From: QHWK01 sp035315685 | Lineage (GTDB): Bacteria; Acidobacteriota; Vicinamibacteria; Vicinamibacterales; CAVVIG01 | Length of the DNA stretch: 20,311 nt | NCBI GenBank assembly: GCA_035315685.1 | Contig: DATFXR010000024.1 | Span: 1 to 20,311, forward strand | Reading direction: 5' to 3' | Shown: piece after piece, positions 7,574-15,344 of the stretch | Layout: every line of letters begins with the position of its first letter | Numbering within the stretch: the stretch's first letter is position 1 | Translations under genes and position numbers: made by a program | The notes under the pieces: model-generated | The model's database searches: none | Seen by the model: only the letters and a program-made list of their open reading frames with translations | Told to the model about the DNA's origin: nothing

Positions 7574-8394
7574 TTGTCCGGGGTCCGCCTGAAGGCGGGC
7601 CTTCGCGCTGAGTCCGTGTCCGATATCGACACGCTCAGCACGGCGCGGCCGACCTGGAGTTCGTCACCCGACTGGATGCGGACGCCTCGGGGATCGCGCG
7701 GGTTGAGGCGCAGGCTTCGTCCGCCACGCAGGATCGAGGTCGGGTTGGTGGTCGACTCGTTGAAGAGGACATAGGCGAACAGCGCCGGATCGAACTCGAG
7801 CCGCGCGTGGGCGCGCGCCACTGTCTCCGTCACGCCATCGCGCGCATCGAGGAACGCGATGTCGTTGCGACGCACGCGGCCGAACGCGTCCGCAGGTTCT
7901 GCGCCGCGGCCGATCGCGATCACACCGCCCGCGAACGCGTACTTCTCGCGATCGCATTGACCCTTCACGACCACGACGCGAAGTTCTGGAAGATCCGCTC
8001 GAGGTCCGTGCGACGCGTCCCGATCGTCGTCGCAGTCGACTCGCAGCACCGGCTGGTCGCGGCTCGCCGAGTCCGTCACTGACACGGTGACCGCCAGCGA
8101 TGCAGGAATGTCACAGCGCATCTCTGCGAGGCGTTCCCGCAGACGGGTCTCGAGCCGGCTGAACACCGCGTCGATGGCGGGACGATCGGCGTGCGGCTGG
8201 ACGATGTGCACGGCGATTCGGGCATATGGGAACGTGCGCGATCCGCGGCCCGACGGCTGCGTCTTCCGCTCCAGCTCGTCGAGCGCCGCCTGCAGCAACT
8301 CGATCGGTTGCGCGTCGGCGGTCAGCGGTGCGTCGAAGAAGTCTCGGGCCCGCGCGTGAACCATCCGAACCATGTCGCGCAAGGGTCGCGTCAA
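7564..8394 (-). CDS. FhaA-like protein: DUF3662 region plus divergent FHA domain
   Basis: 276 residues, last gene of the operon. The N-terminal part (about 1-110) resembles the DUF3662 domain of actinobacterial FhaA: FFDAPLTADAQPIELLQAAL matches the '..F.SEVQPVEIAAAL' helix, followed by an amphipathic beta/alpha unit (ARIAVHIVQPHADRPAIDAV). The C-terminal part (about 145-265) is an FHA fold with IGRG (R163) and RNDIAFLD. The conserved Ser of the SRxHA motif is Ala193 (VARAHA) and the NGT turn reads NPT, so classical phospho-threonine binding is doubtful. The final residues (TPDKSG) are encoded by REP-like sequence. Start: TTG 8394 has GAGG six bases upstream and lies 10 nt after the preceding stop. 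ATG 8373 is the alternative. Probably a cytoplasmic scaffold for the kinase or the cell-wall synthase. Confidence 0.78.
   Translation of the reverse strand: MTRPLRDMVRMVHARARDFFDAPLTADAQPIELLQAALDELERKTQPSGRGSRTFPYARIAVHIVQPHADRPAIDAVFSRLETRLRERLAEMRCDIPASLAVTVSVTDSASRDQPVLRVDCDDDRDASHGPRADLPELRVVVVKGQCDREKYAFAGGVIAIGRGAEPADAFGRVRRNDIAFLDARDGVTETVARAHARLEFDPALFAYVLFNESTTNPTSILRGGRSLRLNPRDPRGVRIQSGDELQVGRAVLSVSISDTDSARRPAFRRTPDKSG
7583..7600. repeat. Second, related palindrome GTCCGCCT-GA-AGGCGGGC
   Basis: An 8-bp-armed palindrome with one T/G mismatch (GTCCGCCT against AGGCGGGC), starting nine bases after the first. Same length and arm layout as the GTCCGGCT element but with a different core (GCCT/AGGC). 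It lies wholly inside the FHA gene's 3' coding end, so part of that C-terminus is repeat-derived. Confidence 0.6.
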
Positions 8395-8404
8395 GGTCGT
8401 CCTC

Positions 8405-11400
8405 TCATTGTTTGATCAGTCCCAGCTCGTGGGCGGCGGATACGATCGCGCCGCCGATTGGCGCGGCGGCCCGCCCGCCGTATCCAGCGTTCTCCACGAT
8501 GACCGCGAATGCGATCCGGCGGCCTGTCCCGCCGTACGGCGCGAACCCGGTGAACCACGCGTGCGCCGGCGCGCCAGAGATTTCGGCGGTGCCGGTCTTG
8601 CCGGCAATGGCCACCGGATTGGACCGGAGACTCCGGCCGGTGCCCCGCGTCACCACTGCCCGCATGGCGCGCGCCAGACGATCCGCAGCGTCCGTTGACA
8701 GGAACCGCGCCTCGACCGGTGACTCATCCTCCCCCGGCGCATCCCACCGCACTGGAACGATCGCCCCGCCCGACGCGATCGACGCAGCCACGCGCGCCAG
8801 CTTGATCGGCGTCACGAGCGCCTCGCCCTGGCCATAGCCGACCTGCGCCAGCGAAGACCGCAGCGCCTCGGGCGTGGGCGATCGCGCGACGTTGATTTGG
8901 AAGAGCGACGCGGCATCGAGCACCGCCTTCGGGCCGACCGCGAGCGCAAGCTGCGCGAAGTACGCGTTGCACGAGACGATGAGGCCGCGCTCGAGATCCA
9001 CATCGCCATGTGGCTGCGTATCCATTGGATCGTCGCGCACCGGCCGCGACGATCCGCGCACGTAGTTGCCGACGCGTCCATCCGGCAGGCGCACGCACCG
9101 GAATCGATCGCCGTCCTGCCGGGCGCGAAGCGCCGCACCGGCGACGAGCAGCTTGAAAGTGGACCCGGGAGGATAGAGGCCGTAGCGCGCACGATCGAGC
9201 CATGCCGCGCCCTCGCGTTCATCAGACGCGGTCTCGCCTTTCGGCCGCATGCGCTGTTCCGGCCACGGGTAGCTCGCCGCCGCGAGCAGCTCGCCGGTGG
9301 CCGCGTCGATCACGACAGCCGCACCGCGGGTGAATCGGCCCGCGACGATCCCGTCGCGCAGCGCGGCGGCGACGCGCACCTGGAACCGCGCGTCGATCGT
9401 CGTCCTGACGTCGCGCTCACGTGAGCGAATCGCAGCAACCGCCTCGCTCGTCGTGCGATATCGGTCGCGAACGAGCGGCAGCAACGCGCGAAGGTCACGG
9501 CGCACCGCCTGCGTGTGTCGTCCGGTGCGCGGATCGACGGCGTCGACCAGCCGGGCACGATCGTCGTAGCCCTTGAGTCGGCCGTCGCCATCACGTTCGA
9601 CATACGACGAATTCCGTGCGCCCCAATTCGTCTGATGCGTCCAGTCTCCGACCACGTGAAACGCGAACCCGCCGAGCGGATAACACCGCGTGGTGGCGTC
9701 GGCACACTCGTCGGGCGCCACGGCGCCGGCGTGCTCATACGTCGTAGCCACGCTCGATATCTCGTCGGGCCGGCTCGTCGCGAGCGGCAGGCCGTTGCGA
9801 TCGTAGATACTGCCCCGCGTCAGCGTCCGTGCGGCCGCGAGCAGGCGCGGGTTGTACTCGAAGCGCAGGCCGCCGTCCGCCTGCTCCGTGAGACTCGAGG
9901 CCGCCGCGACGTCGTCCGGGTGAAGCAGCTGCACCCACGCCGCGCGCGACAGCACCAGCGCGCCGGCGAGCGCCAGCGCACCGGCGAGAATTCCAATCGG
10001 CCGCCGCATATGCGCTCGCACGCGCGACTGCCGCCGGGCGACGGACAGCACCACACCGATGGCGATGAAGTTGGCCACCATCGACGAACGGCCGTAGCTC
10101 AGAAACGGAGTCACGACGCCGGACAGCGGAATGAGCCCGAGCAGACCGCCGGCGATCACCAGCGCCTGCACGTTCAGTACGAGCACCACGCCCACCACGA
10201 GAAACGTCGTGAAGTCGCCGGGCGCCCGGACGGCGATTCGCAGACAGCGCCAGCAGACGAAGCCGTATGTCAAGACCACGGCGACCAGTCCGATCCAGCC
10301 GACCTCCTCGCCGAATGCCGCGACGACGAAATCGGTGTGTCCTTCGGGGATCGCGTTCGGGCTGCCGAGGCCGGGGCCGCTGCCGGATACCGCGCCCGTG
10401 GCCAGCGCCCACAGGCCGTGCGCTACATGATTGCCGCCGATCACTCCGTTGTTCCACGGGTCGGCCCAGATCATCACGCGGTGTCGCACCGTCGCCGGAA
10501 TCCCGGTCCAGTACGCCGCGGCAAATCCCGCAAGCAGCAACCCGAATCCCGCGACGACGAGCTCCGCGCGACCGCGCGCAACGCCGTAGAGGCCGAGAAA
10601 CACACACGAGAGGACGAGCGCCGGTCCCAGGTCTTTCTGCAGGAAGAAGAACGCGAGCACGAGGGCCATGCTCGCAATCACTGGCCGGATGTCCCGCCAC
10701 CGCGGCAGCCGCACGACGTCGAGCCACGGCCGCTGTACCGTCGCCGGCTCGGAGAGCGCGCGCAGCAGCTCGACGCGGCGGCCGAAATAGGCGGCGAGCG
10801 CGAAGACGACCAGCAGCCGGATCACTTCGACCGGCTGCGCACCGAGCAGATTCACTTTCACGCCGCTGGTTCCGGGGCCGCTGCCGAACAAGAGCAGCAG
10901 CGTCGCCAGCCCGCAAGCGAGCGCGAGCGGAAGGATCACGGCTCGACGGAGGAACGACGCCTCGAAATCCACTTCCGAGATCGCGAGGAGCGCCGCGATT
11001 CCGAGCGCGACTCCGCCGGCGAACGTCCCAGCCGCAATCGCGTCACGAATCGGATCGCGCAGCGCGCACATCGTCATCAAACCGATGCCGCACAGCAGCA
11101 TGATCGCTGGAAGCAGCAGCGGTTCTTCGGCGCGCCGCCGCCAGCGCCTCACGAGATGCGCGATCCAGAAGACGGCGACGAACATCGCTGTCGCGCGCGC
11201 GACCTGACGCTTGAACTGGTCAACGCTGCGGACGGCGAAACGGGGCTTGAGCGAGACGATGTCCGCGCGGGAGAGCACTGGCACGTCCTGCCCGCTCTGC
11301 GCCGCAAGCCGGGCACGCATCTGTGACAGCCGCCGATCGCCACGGATTTTCGCCGCGGGCACCTTCACGTCGGCGAGCCCGCCGACATGATCCAGCGGGA

Positions 11401-11698
11401 CTTCCGGCGACGTGGCCCAATCGAAGAGCACCCGCGCAGCGACCTGGCGCTCATCGGGCGACTCGTAGATGCCGAGCGCCGGCTCGAGATCCGATGACGC
11501 CTTCAGCGCGTACAGCGGAATCAGCCCTGCTGACGACCCGCTCTCGGCGAGACGAGCCACCTTCGCAGAACAGGCGAGCACGATTCCGAACAGCACCACC
11601 GCGGAGGCCGTGAGGAGACCGAGGAGTTCGATGTTGAGCGCCCGGAACTGCGACATCGATTCGAGCGGCGAAACCGGTTCGGCAACGACGACGCGCAT
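8405..11698 (-). CDS. SEDS glycosyltransferase (RodA/FtsW)-class B PBP fusion
   Basis: A 1097-residue membrane protein joining both halves of a peptidoglycan synthase. Residues about 20-45 form a first helix. About 45-165 is an extra, probably extracytoplasmic domain. About 168-560 is a polytopic SEDS core with EGHTDFVVAAFGEE (D456 equals the catalytic Asp of RodA) and TPFLSYGRSSM, the family's C-terminal signature. A helix near 570-590 leads into the periplasmic PBP part, with RGSIYDRNGLPLA (pedestal motif) and transpeptidase motifs STFK (S846, K849), SCN (S909, N911) and KTGTAE (K1034). All catalytic residues are present, so it should both polymerise and crosslink glycan strands. It starts at ATG 11698, one base after the kinase stop; the second Met (residue 15) is an alternative start. 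RodA and PbpA are separate, adjacent genes in the actinobacterial cluster of similar content. Whether it serves elongation or division cannot be told from sequence. Confidence 0.95.
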   Translation of the reverse strand: MRVVVAEPVSPLESMSQFRALNIELLGLLTASAVVLFGIVLACSAKVARLAESGSSAGLIPLYALKASSDLEPALGIYESPDERQVAARVLFDWATSPEVPLDHVGGLADVKVPAAKIRGDRRLSQMRARLAAQSGQDVPVLSRADIVSLKPRFAVRSVDQFKRQVARATAMFVAVFWIAHLVRRWRRRAEEPLLLPAIMLLCGIGLMTMCALRDPIRDAIAAGTFAGGVALGIAALLAISEVDFEASFLRRAVILPLALACGLATLLLLFGSGPGTSGVKVNLLGAQPVEVIRLLVVFALAAYFGRRVELLRALSEPATVQRPWLDVVRLPRWRDIRPVIASMALVLAFFFLQKDLGPALVLSCVFLGLYGVARGRAELVVAGFGLLLAGFAAAYWTGIPATVRHRVMIWADPWNNGVIGGNHVAHGLWALATGAVSGSGPGLGSPNAIPEGHTDFVVAAFGEEVGWIGLVAVVLTYGFVCWRCLRIAVRAPGDFTTFLVVGVVLVLNVQALVIAGGLLGLIPLSGVVTPFLSYGRSSMVANFIAIGVVLSVARRQSRVRAHMRRPIGILAGALALAGALVLSRAAWVQLLHPDDVAAASSLTEQADGGLRFEYNPRLLAAARTLTRGSIYDRNGLPLATSRPDEISSVATTYEHAGAVAPDECADATTRCYPLGGFAFHVVGDWTHQTNWGARNSSYVERDGDGRLKGYDDRARLVDAVDPRTGRHTQAVRRDLRALLPLVRDRYRTTSEAVAAIRSRERDVRTTIDARFQVRVAAALRDGIVAGRFTRGAAVVIDAATGELLAAASYPWPEQRMRPKGETASDEREGAAWLDRARYGLYPPGSTFKLLVAGAALRARQDGDRFRCVRLPDGRVGNYVRGSSRPVRDDPMDTQPHGDVDLERGLIVSCNAYFAQLALAVGPKAVLDAASLFQINVARSPTPEALRSSLAQVGYGQGEALVTPIKLARVAASIASGGAIVPVRWDAPGEDESPVEARFLSTDAADRLARAMRAVVTRGTGRSLRSNPVAIAGKTGTAEISGAPAHAWFTGFAPYGGTGRRIAFAVIVENAGYGGRAAAPIGGAIVSAAHELGLIKQ

Positions 11699-11699
11699 G

Positions 11700-13622
11700 T
11701 CAGAAGTCTTCCGGGTGCAGCTGCTGCGCGATCTGACGGATCTGCGCCTTGCAGGTTTCGAGATGCTTCGCGGCGTTGCCGAACTCCATGATCGCCCCGA
11801 ACGACGAGACGCACTGCTCGAAGTCGCTCTTCGATTTCTCCAGCGCGTTCAGTCGCTCGTCGCCGGTGAGGAGCGCGGCGCGCTTTCGGCCGAGCTGAGC
11901 ACGGCGCATGTACGCGTCCCCCACGAGCGCGCTGTCACGTCGCGTCAGCGTGTAACCGCGCTTCACGGCCGCGTCGAGCGACTGGAGCGCTCCGTCGACG
12001 TCGGCGAGGACGTACAACTGCGTGACCGCCATGCCCACATAGGGATCGAAGGCGGCCGGATCCGACGCCGCCGCGTCGCGGAAGCGGACCAACGCACTCT
12101 GCGCCATCGCACTGCTCGGCGGCCGTGCGCGCTGCGCCGCGAGCCGCCGCACGTGCCCATCGGCCGTGAGTTGCCGGGCCAGCAGCGTACCGTCACGCGG
12201 CCACAATCCGTGCGCCCAGGCGAACGCTTCCTGTGCCTGACGCCACTCTTCCGGTCCCATCGTCGGCACCTCGCGCCGGTAGTCGGCAATGACGCGATCG
12301 CCAATGCTCCGCAGCGCCGCGACGAGCGGATTGTTGACGCGAAGTCTCAGGCCGACGTCGAAGATCGCCCAGCGTTCCACGGCGTCGTACGCGTCACGGC
12401 TCGACGTCACGGTGCGCTCGTCCATCGCCGGAATCGTGTCCCGGAATCTCTCCGCAAACAGCCAGGCGACACCTTCCGTCGCGACGATCCCGACCAGGAC
12501 TGTCATCGCGATCGCGTGGACGAAGCGTTTCGCCAGCGTCGGCGCGACGTCGCGCGAGGGCGTTGACCGAGCGTCAGGAGCACCGACCGGCAGGCGCAGC
12601 TCGGTTGGCGCAGATATTGGTCGCACCTGCGGCAACGGATCGGTCATCGGGACCAGCGCCGCGATCGGCGGCGCTTCCGTGGTCGTCGCGACGAGCGGCT
12701 CGACGACGCCGACGACGGCTGTCCGCGTCACCGGCAGCGTCGCGGGCGTGTCGTAGCCGGTGACCGCGAGCGGGGTGTCGCCGTGGACGTAGCGCTCGAG
12801 ATCCGCGCGGATGTCGGCGGCGGTCTGATACCGGTGCGACGGCTGGAACGCGAGGAGTCGGTGGACGATCGCCTGGAGAGGCAGCGGACAATCGGGCGGC
12901 AGCGACGCGCGTGGCTCGTTGGTGGTGATCGCTGCATAGAGCTGCCGGCGCTGTCGCGGTCCCTCGAGTGCCGGATACGGCCGATGCCCCGAGACCATTT
13001 CGTAGAGCATGACGCCGAGCGACCAGAAGTCGGCGTGGACGTTGACGCGCTCCGATCGCAGCCGCTCCGGCGCGGCATACGCGATCGTGCGGCCAACGTC
13101 GGTCGCCAGATCGCGCGTCTCCTCGAGCACTCTCGCCATCCCGAAGTCGAGGACTTTGCGTTCGCCGGCCTCGGGAATCTTGAGATGAGCGGGCTTCAGA
13201 TCGTTGTGCAGCAGGCGATACGGTTGCTCTTCGACCGTGACCGAGAAGGCATGCGCGCGATCGAGGAACCCGCACAGCCAGAGCGCGTGGCCGACGGCTT
13301 CGTCATACGGCAGTGCGCCGTCGCGCAGACGCTCTTCGAGCGACGGCCCATGAATCAGCTCCATGGCGATGTAGAAGTCGTCCCCGTCGGCGCCGAAATC
13401 GAACACCTCGGGAACCATGCCGTGACGCGACGCGAATTCCCGCTGGAGCATCGCGCCACGCCGCTCGGCAGCGATCGTGCCGGTCCCGTTGTCGCCGTCG
13501 TGGAGGATCAGCTTCAGCGCCGCGGCGCAGCCGTCGCGGCGGCGCCGCGCACGGAACACGGTGCCGAACTGGCCGCGGCCAATCGGCTTCTGATCGGCGA
13601 TTTCGAAGTCCTCGCGTGCCAT
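11700..13622 (-). CDS. Transmembrane Ser/Thr protein kinase with unusual catalytic loop
   Basis: 640 residues. The N-terminal Hanks-type kinase domain (about 6-270) has a glycine loop GRGQFGTV (15-22), Lys37, catalytic loop HNDLKPAH (139-146), DFG (159-161) and APE (184-186). Two loop positions differ from HRDLKPxN: Arg is Asn140, and the metal-binding Asn is His146. Catalytic Asp141 and Lys143 are kept. A proline/threonine-rich linker leads to one membrane helix near 368-392 (AIAMTVLVGIVATEGVAWLF). The roughly 245 residues outside look helical and TPR-like, ending in a charged coiled region; there are no PASTA repeats as in PknB. ATG 13622 shares one base with the phosphatase stop (TGATG), so translation is coupled. 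It probably phosphorylates the operon's FHA partners or the synthase (inference from context). Confidence 0.93.
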   Translation of the reverse strand: MAREDFEIADQKPIGRGQFGTVFRARRRRDGCAAALKLILHDGDNGTGTIAAERRGAMLQREFASRHGMVPEVFDFGADGDDFYIAMELIHGPSLEERLRDGALPYDEAVGHALWLCGFLDRAHAFSVTVEEQPYRLLHNDLKPAHLKIPEAGERKVLDFGMARVLEETRDLATDVGRTIAYAAPERLRSERVNVHADFWSLGVMLYEMVSGHRPYPALEGPRQRRQLYAAITTNEPRASLPPDCPLPLQAIVHRLLAFQPSHRYQTAADIRADLERYVHGDTPLAVTGYDTPATLPVTRTAVVGVVEPLVATTTEAPPIAALVPMTDPLPQVRPISAPTELRLPVGAPDARSTPSRDVAPTLAKRFVHAIAMTVLVGIVATEGVAWLFAERFRDTIPAMDERTVTSSRDAYDAVERWAIFDVGLRLRVNNPLVAALRSIGDRVIADYRREVPTMGPEEWRQAQEAFAWAHGLWPRDGTLLARQLTADGHVRRLAAQRARPPSSAMAQSALVRFRDAAASDPAAFDPYVGMAVTQLYVLADVDGALQSLDAAVKRGYTLTRRDSALVGDAYMRRAQLGRKRAALLTGDERLNALEKSKSDFEQCVSSFGAIMEFGNAAKHLETCKAQIRQIAQQLHPEDF

Positions 13623-15253
13623 CAGCGCCTGCCCTCCGCCACGAGGTTGCCTGACAACAGCTCCGTTCGGCGCGCGGGCGTGACGCCTTCAATGATGTCG
13701 GGGAATCCCGCGAACGCGTTGCCGCGCAGAACCAGGTGCGACGACGGCTTGACCGAGAACGCCGGTTGCCCGGCACCACCTGCACGCACCAGCACGGAAT
13801 CAACGAACGTCGCCTGCCCCGCATCGGGAATCGACACGAGCGTTCCATCGGTCGCGATCCGGCTCCCGCGCACCGTCAGCGCCGATCCTGGAGAGAGATC
13901 GATCGCGCGATGCATCGACCCGCTCAGTTCGATGAGCTCCAGCGTCACCGCCGGCGCGGCCACGCGTATGCCGGTCTCCACCGGCGCCTGCGCGTCGATC
14001 CGCATTCCGGCAACGCGCACGTTGAATGCGCCGACGATCGACAGGGCGGGCGCCCCGGAATCGCCGTCATGCACGATCGTCACCGTGCCCGGGATGCGCG
14101 CGACCAGATCGATGCCGTCGCCGACGACCACTCGCTCGTGATACGCGCCGGGCTCCACGCGCACGAGGTCGCCCGGCCGCCCGACCGCGACCGCTTCGTT
14201 GATCGTCGCGAAAGGAGCGCCTCCCTCGGCCGAGACGACGAGCGTCCGCGACCCGTGAACCTGCGTCGTCGCCACGTACGCGGTCAGCGCCAGCGCGCCA
14301 ACCACGCCCGCAAGCATGCCTCCTGCGAACCACGTCGCGCGACTCGAGAAGACAGCGCGTGCGGCGCGCCGGATGCGGCCCGGCCCGGCCGACGCCACCG
14401 GCGTCGACGCGATCACCCCGGCCTGATCGGCGACCTCGATCGGGTCGGTCGGCGTCATCCAGTCGGCAGCCTGTCGCCCCATCCGCTCCGCAAAGAGCGG
14501 CATCTCGGCATACACGGCCGTGATGTTGTCGCGCCCGCCAGCATCGTTTGCGGCGGCGACGAGCGCGTCGACGACCCGTTCAGGAGCGCCAGCATGCTGG
14601 CGGATGATGTGCGCGATCGTCGTGGACAGCAGCATGTCGCTGAGACCGTCGGAGCACACCAGGATCGCGGCGTCCGGCTCGATCGGTTCCTCGATGACGT
14701 CGACGAATTCCTCCTCGTCCTTGTTGCGATAGATCGTCCCGACATCGCGGAACACTTCGTTCCGATGCGGATGACGCATCGCCTCGGCCTCCAGCAGTTC
14801 GCCAGCGTCCTCGCGCTCGCCGACCGGCGAGTGATCGCGCGTCAGCTTCCGGATGCCTTCCGGGCGCACCTTGTACAGGCGTGCGTCGCCGACGTGGCCG
14901 ATGGTGAGCCGGTCGTCGCTGACGATCGCCAGCGTGATCACGCAACCCATTCCGTTGAACTCAGCCGACCCGGCGGCGCGTCGATAGATTTCGTTGTTCG
15001 CGATCGCGATCGCCTCGCGCACGCGTTCGGCGTCGGTGCCGACGGGCCGTGCGAGGCGCTGCAGGATGACGTCTGTCGCGGTCGCCGCGGCGACTTCCCC
15101 GCCTGCTTTCCCGCCGATTCCGTCCACGACGCCGAACACGCCGCGCGCGGCATCGAGGATCGGCATGTCTTCGTTGTTCGAGCGCACCCGGCCGGGATGC
15201 GTCCGCGCAGCCGCGCGCAGCGTGACGCTGGCGACTCCGTGCACGTCAGCCAC
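13622..15253 (-). CDS. Membrane PP2C phosphatase with extracytoplasmic beta-helix-like domain
   Basis: 543 residues. The N-terminal PPM/PP2C domain (about 10-255) carries RSNNED (E28, D29), GVVDGIGGKAGGE (D44), GHVGDARLY, LTRDHS, CSDGLSD (D202) and GGRDN (D242): the complete metal-binding set of a PstP-type phosphatase. A linker and one helix near 305-327 follow. The outside part (about 335-540) opens with SAEGGAPFATINEAVAVG and then GDLVRVEPGAYHERV, with short repeating beta-strand turns, typical of right-handed beta-helix (pectate-lyase/NosD-like) folds that often bind carbohydrate. PstP has no such domain, so this half may sense wall material (inference). Starts at GTG 15253, overlapping the small membrane ORF by 8 nt; GTG 15244 is an alternative. 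Counteracts the kinase encoded next. Confidence 0.92.
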   Translation of the reverse strand: MADVHGVASVTLRAAARTHPGRVRSNNEDMPILDAARGVFGVVDGIGGKAGGEVAAATATDVILQRLARPVGTDAERVREAIAIANNEIYRRAAGSAEFNGMGCVITLAIVSDDRLTIGHVGDARLYKVRPEGIRKLTRDHSPVGEREDAGELLEAEAMRHPHRNEVFRDVGTIYRNKDEEEFVDVIEEPIEPDAAILVCSDGLSDMLLSTTIAHIIRQHAGAPERVVDALVAAANDAGGRDNITAVYAEMPLFAERMGRQAADWMTPTDPIEVADQAGVIASTPVASAGPGRIRRAARAVFSSRATWFAGGMLAGVVGALALTAYVATTQVHGSRTLVVSAEGGAPFATINEAVAVGRPGDLVRVEPGAYHERVVVGDGIDLVARIPGTVTIVHDGDSGAPALSIVGAFNVRVAGMRIDAQAPVETGIRVAAPAVTLELIELSGSMHRAIDLSPGSALTVRGSRIATDGTLVSIPDAGQATFVDSVLVRAGGAGQPAFSVKPSSHLVLRGNAFAGFPDIIEGVTPARRTELLSGNLVAEGRR

Positions 15254-15344
15254 GATCGTGCAGGCGCGCCAGCCAGAACAGGCACGCGACCGCGCCAGCG
15301 AGCGCCGCGAGAAACACGAAGTGCAGCCAGTAGAGCGTCGTCAT
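15246..15344 (-). CDS. Small single-helix membrane protein, 32 residues
   Basis: A short ORF filling the gap between the first FHA gene and the phosphatase. Its ATG (15344-15342) overlaps the FHA stop as ATGA, and its TGA (15248-15246) overlaps the phosphatase start by 8 nt. It reads MTTLYWLHFVFLAALAGAVA followed by CLFWLARLHDRG: a 20-odd residue hydrophobic helix with a short basic/acidic tail, so a one-pass membrane peptide, probably N-out or N-in with only a few residues on either side. The double overlap makes real translation likely, because it would carry ribosomes from the FHA gene to the phosphatase. No family recognised. It could be a small subunit of the kinase, phosphatase or SEDS complex. 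Confidence 0.6.
   Translation of the reverse strand: MTTLYWLHFVFLAALAGAVACLFWLARLHDRG

Noticed and set aside
9515..11326. 603-codon open frame on the plus strand opposite the SEDS-PBP gene
   Set aside because: Translation is Arg/His/Glu-rich low-complexity sequence with no motif. It is the antisense shadow of a GC-rich gene whose catalytic motifs are all on the minus strand.
11700..13622. Kinase as a dead pseudokinase
   Set aside because: Loop Lys37, catalytic Asp141, Lys143, DFG Asp159 and APE are all present. Only the Asn-to-His and Arg-to-Asn changes are unusual, so inactivity is not supported.
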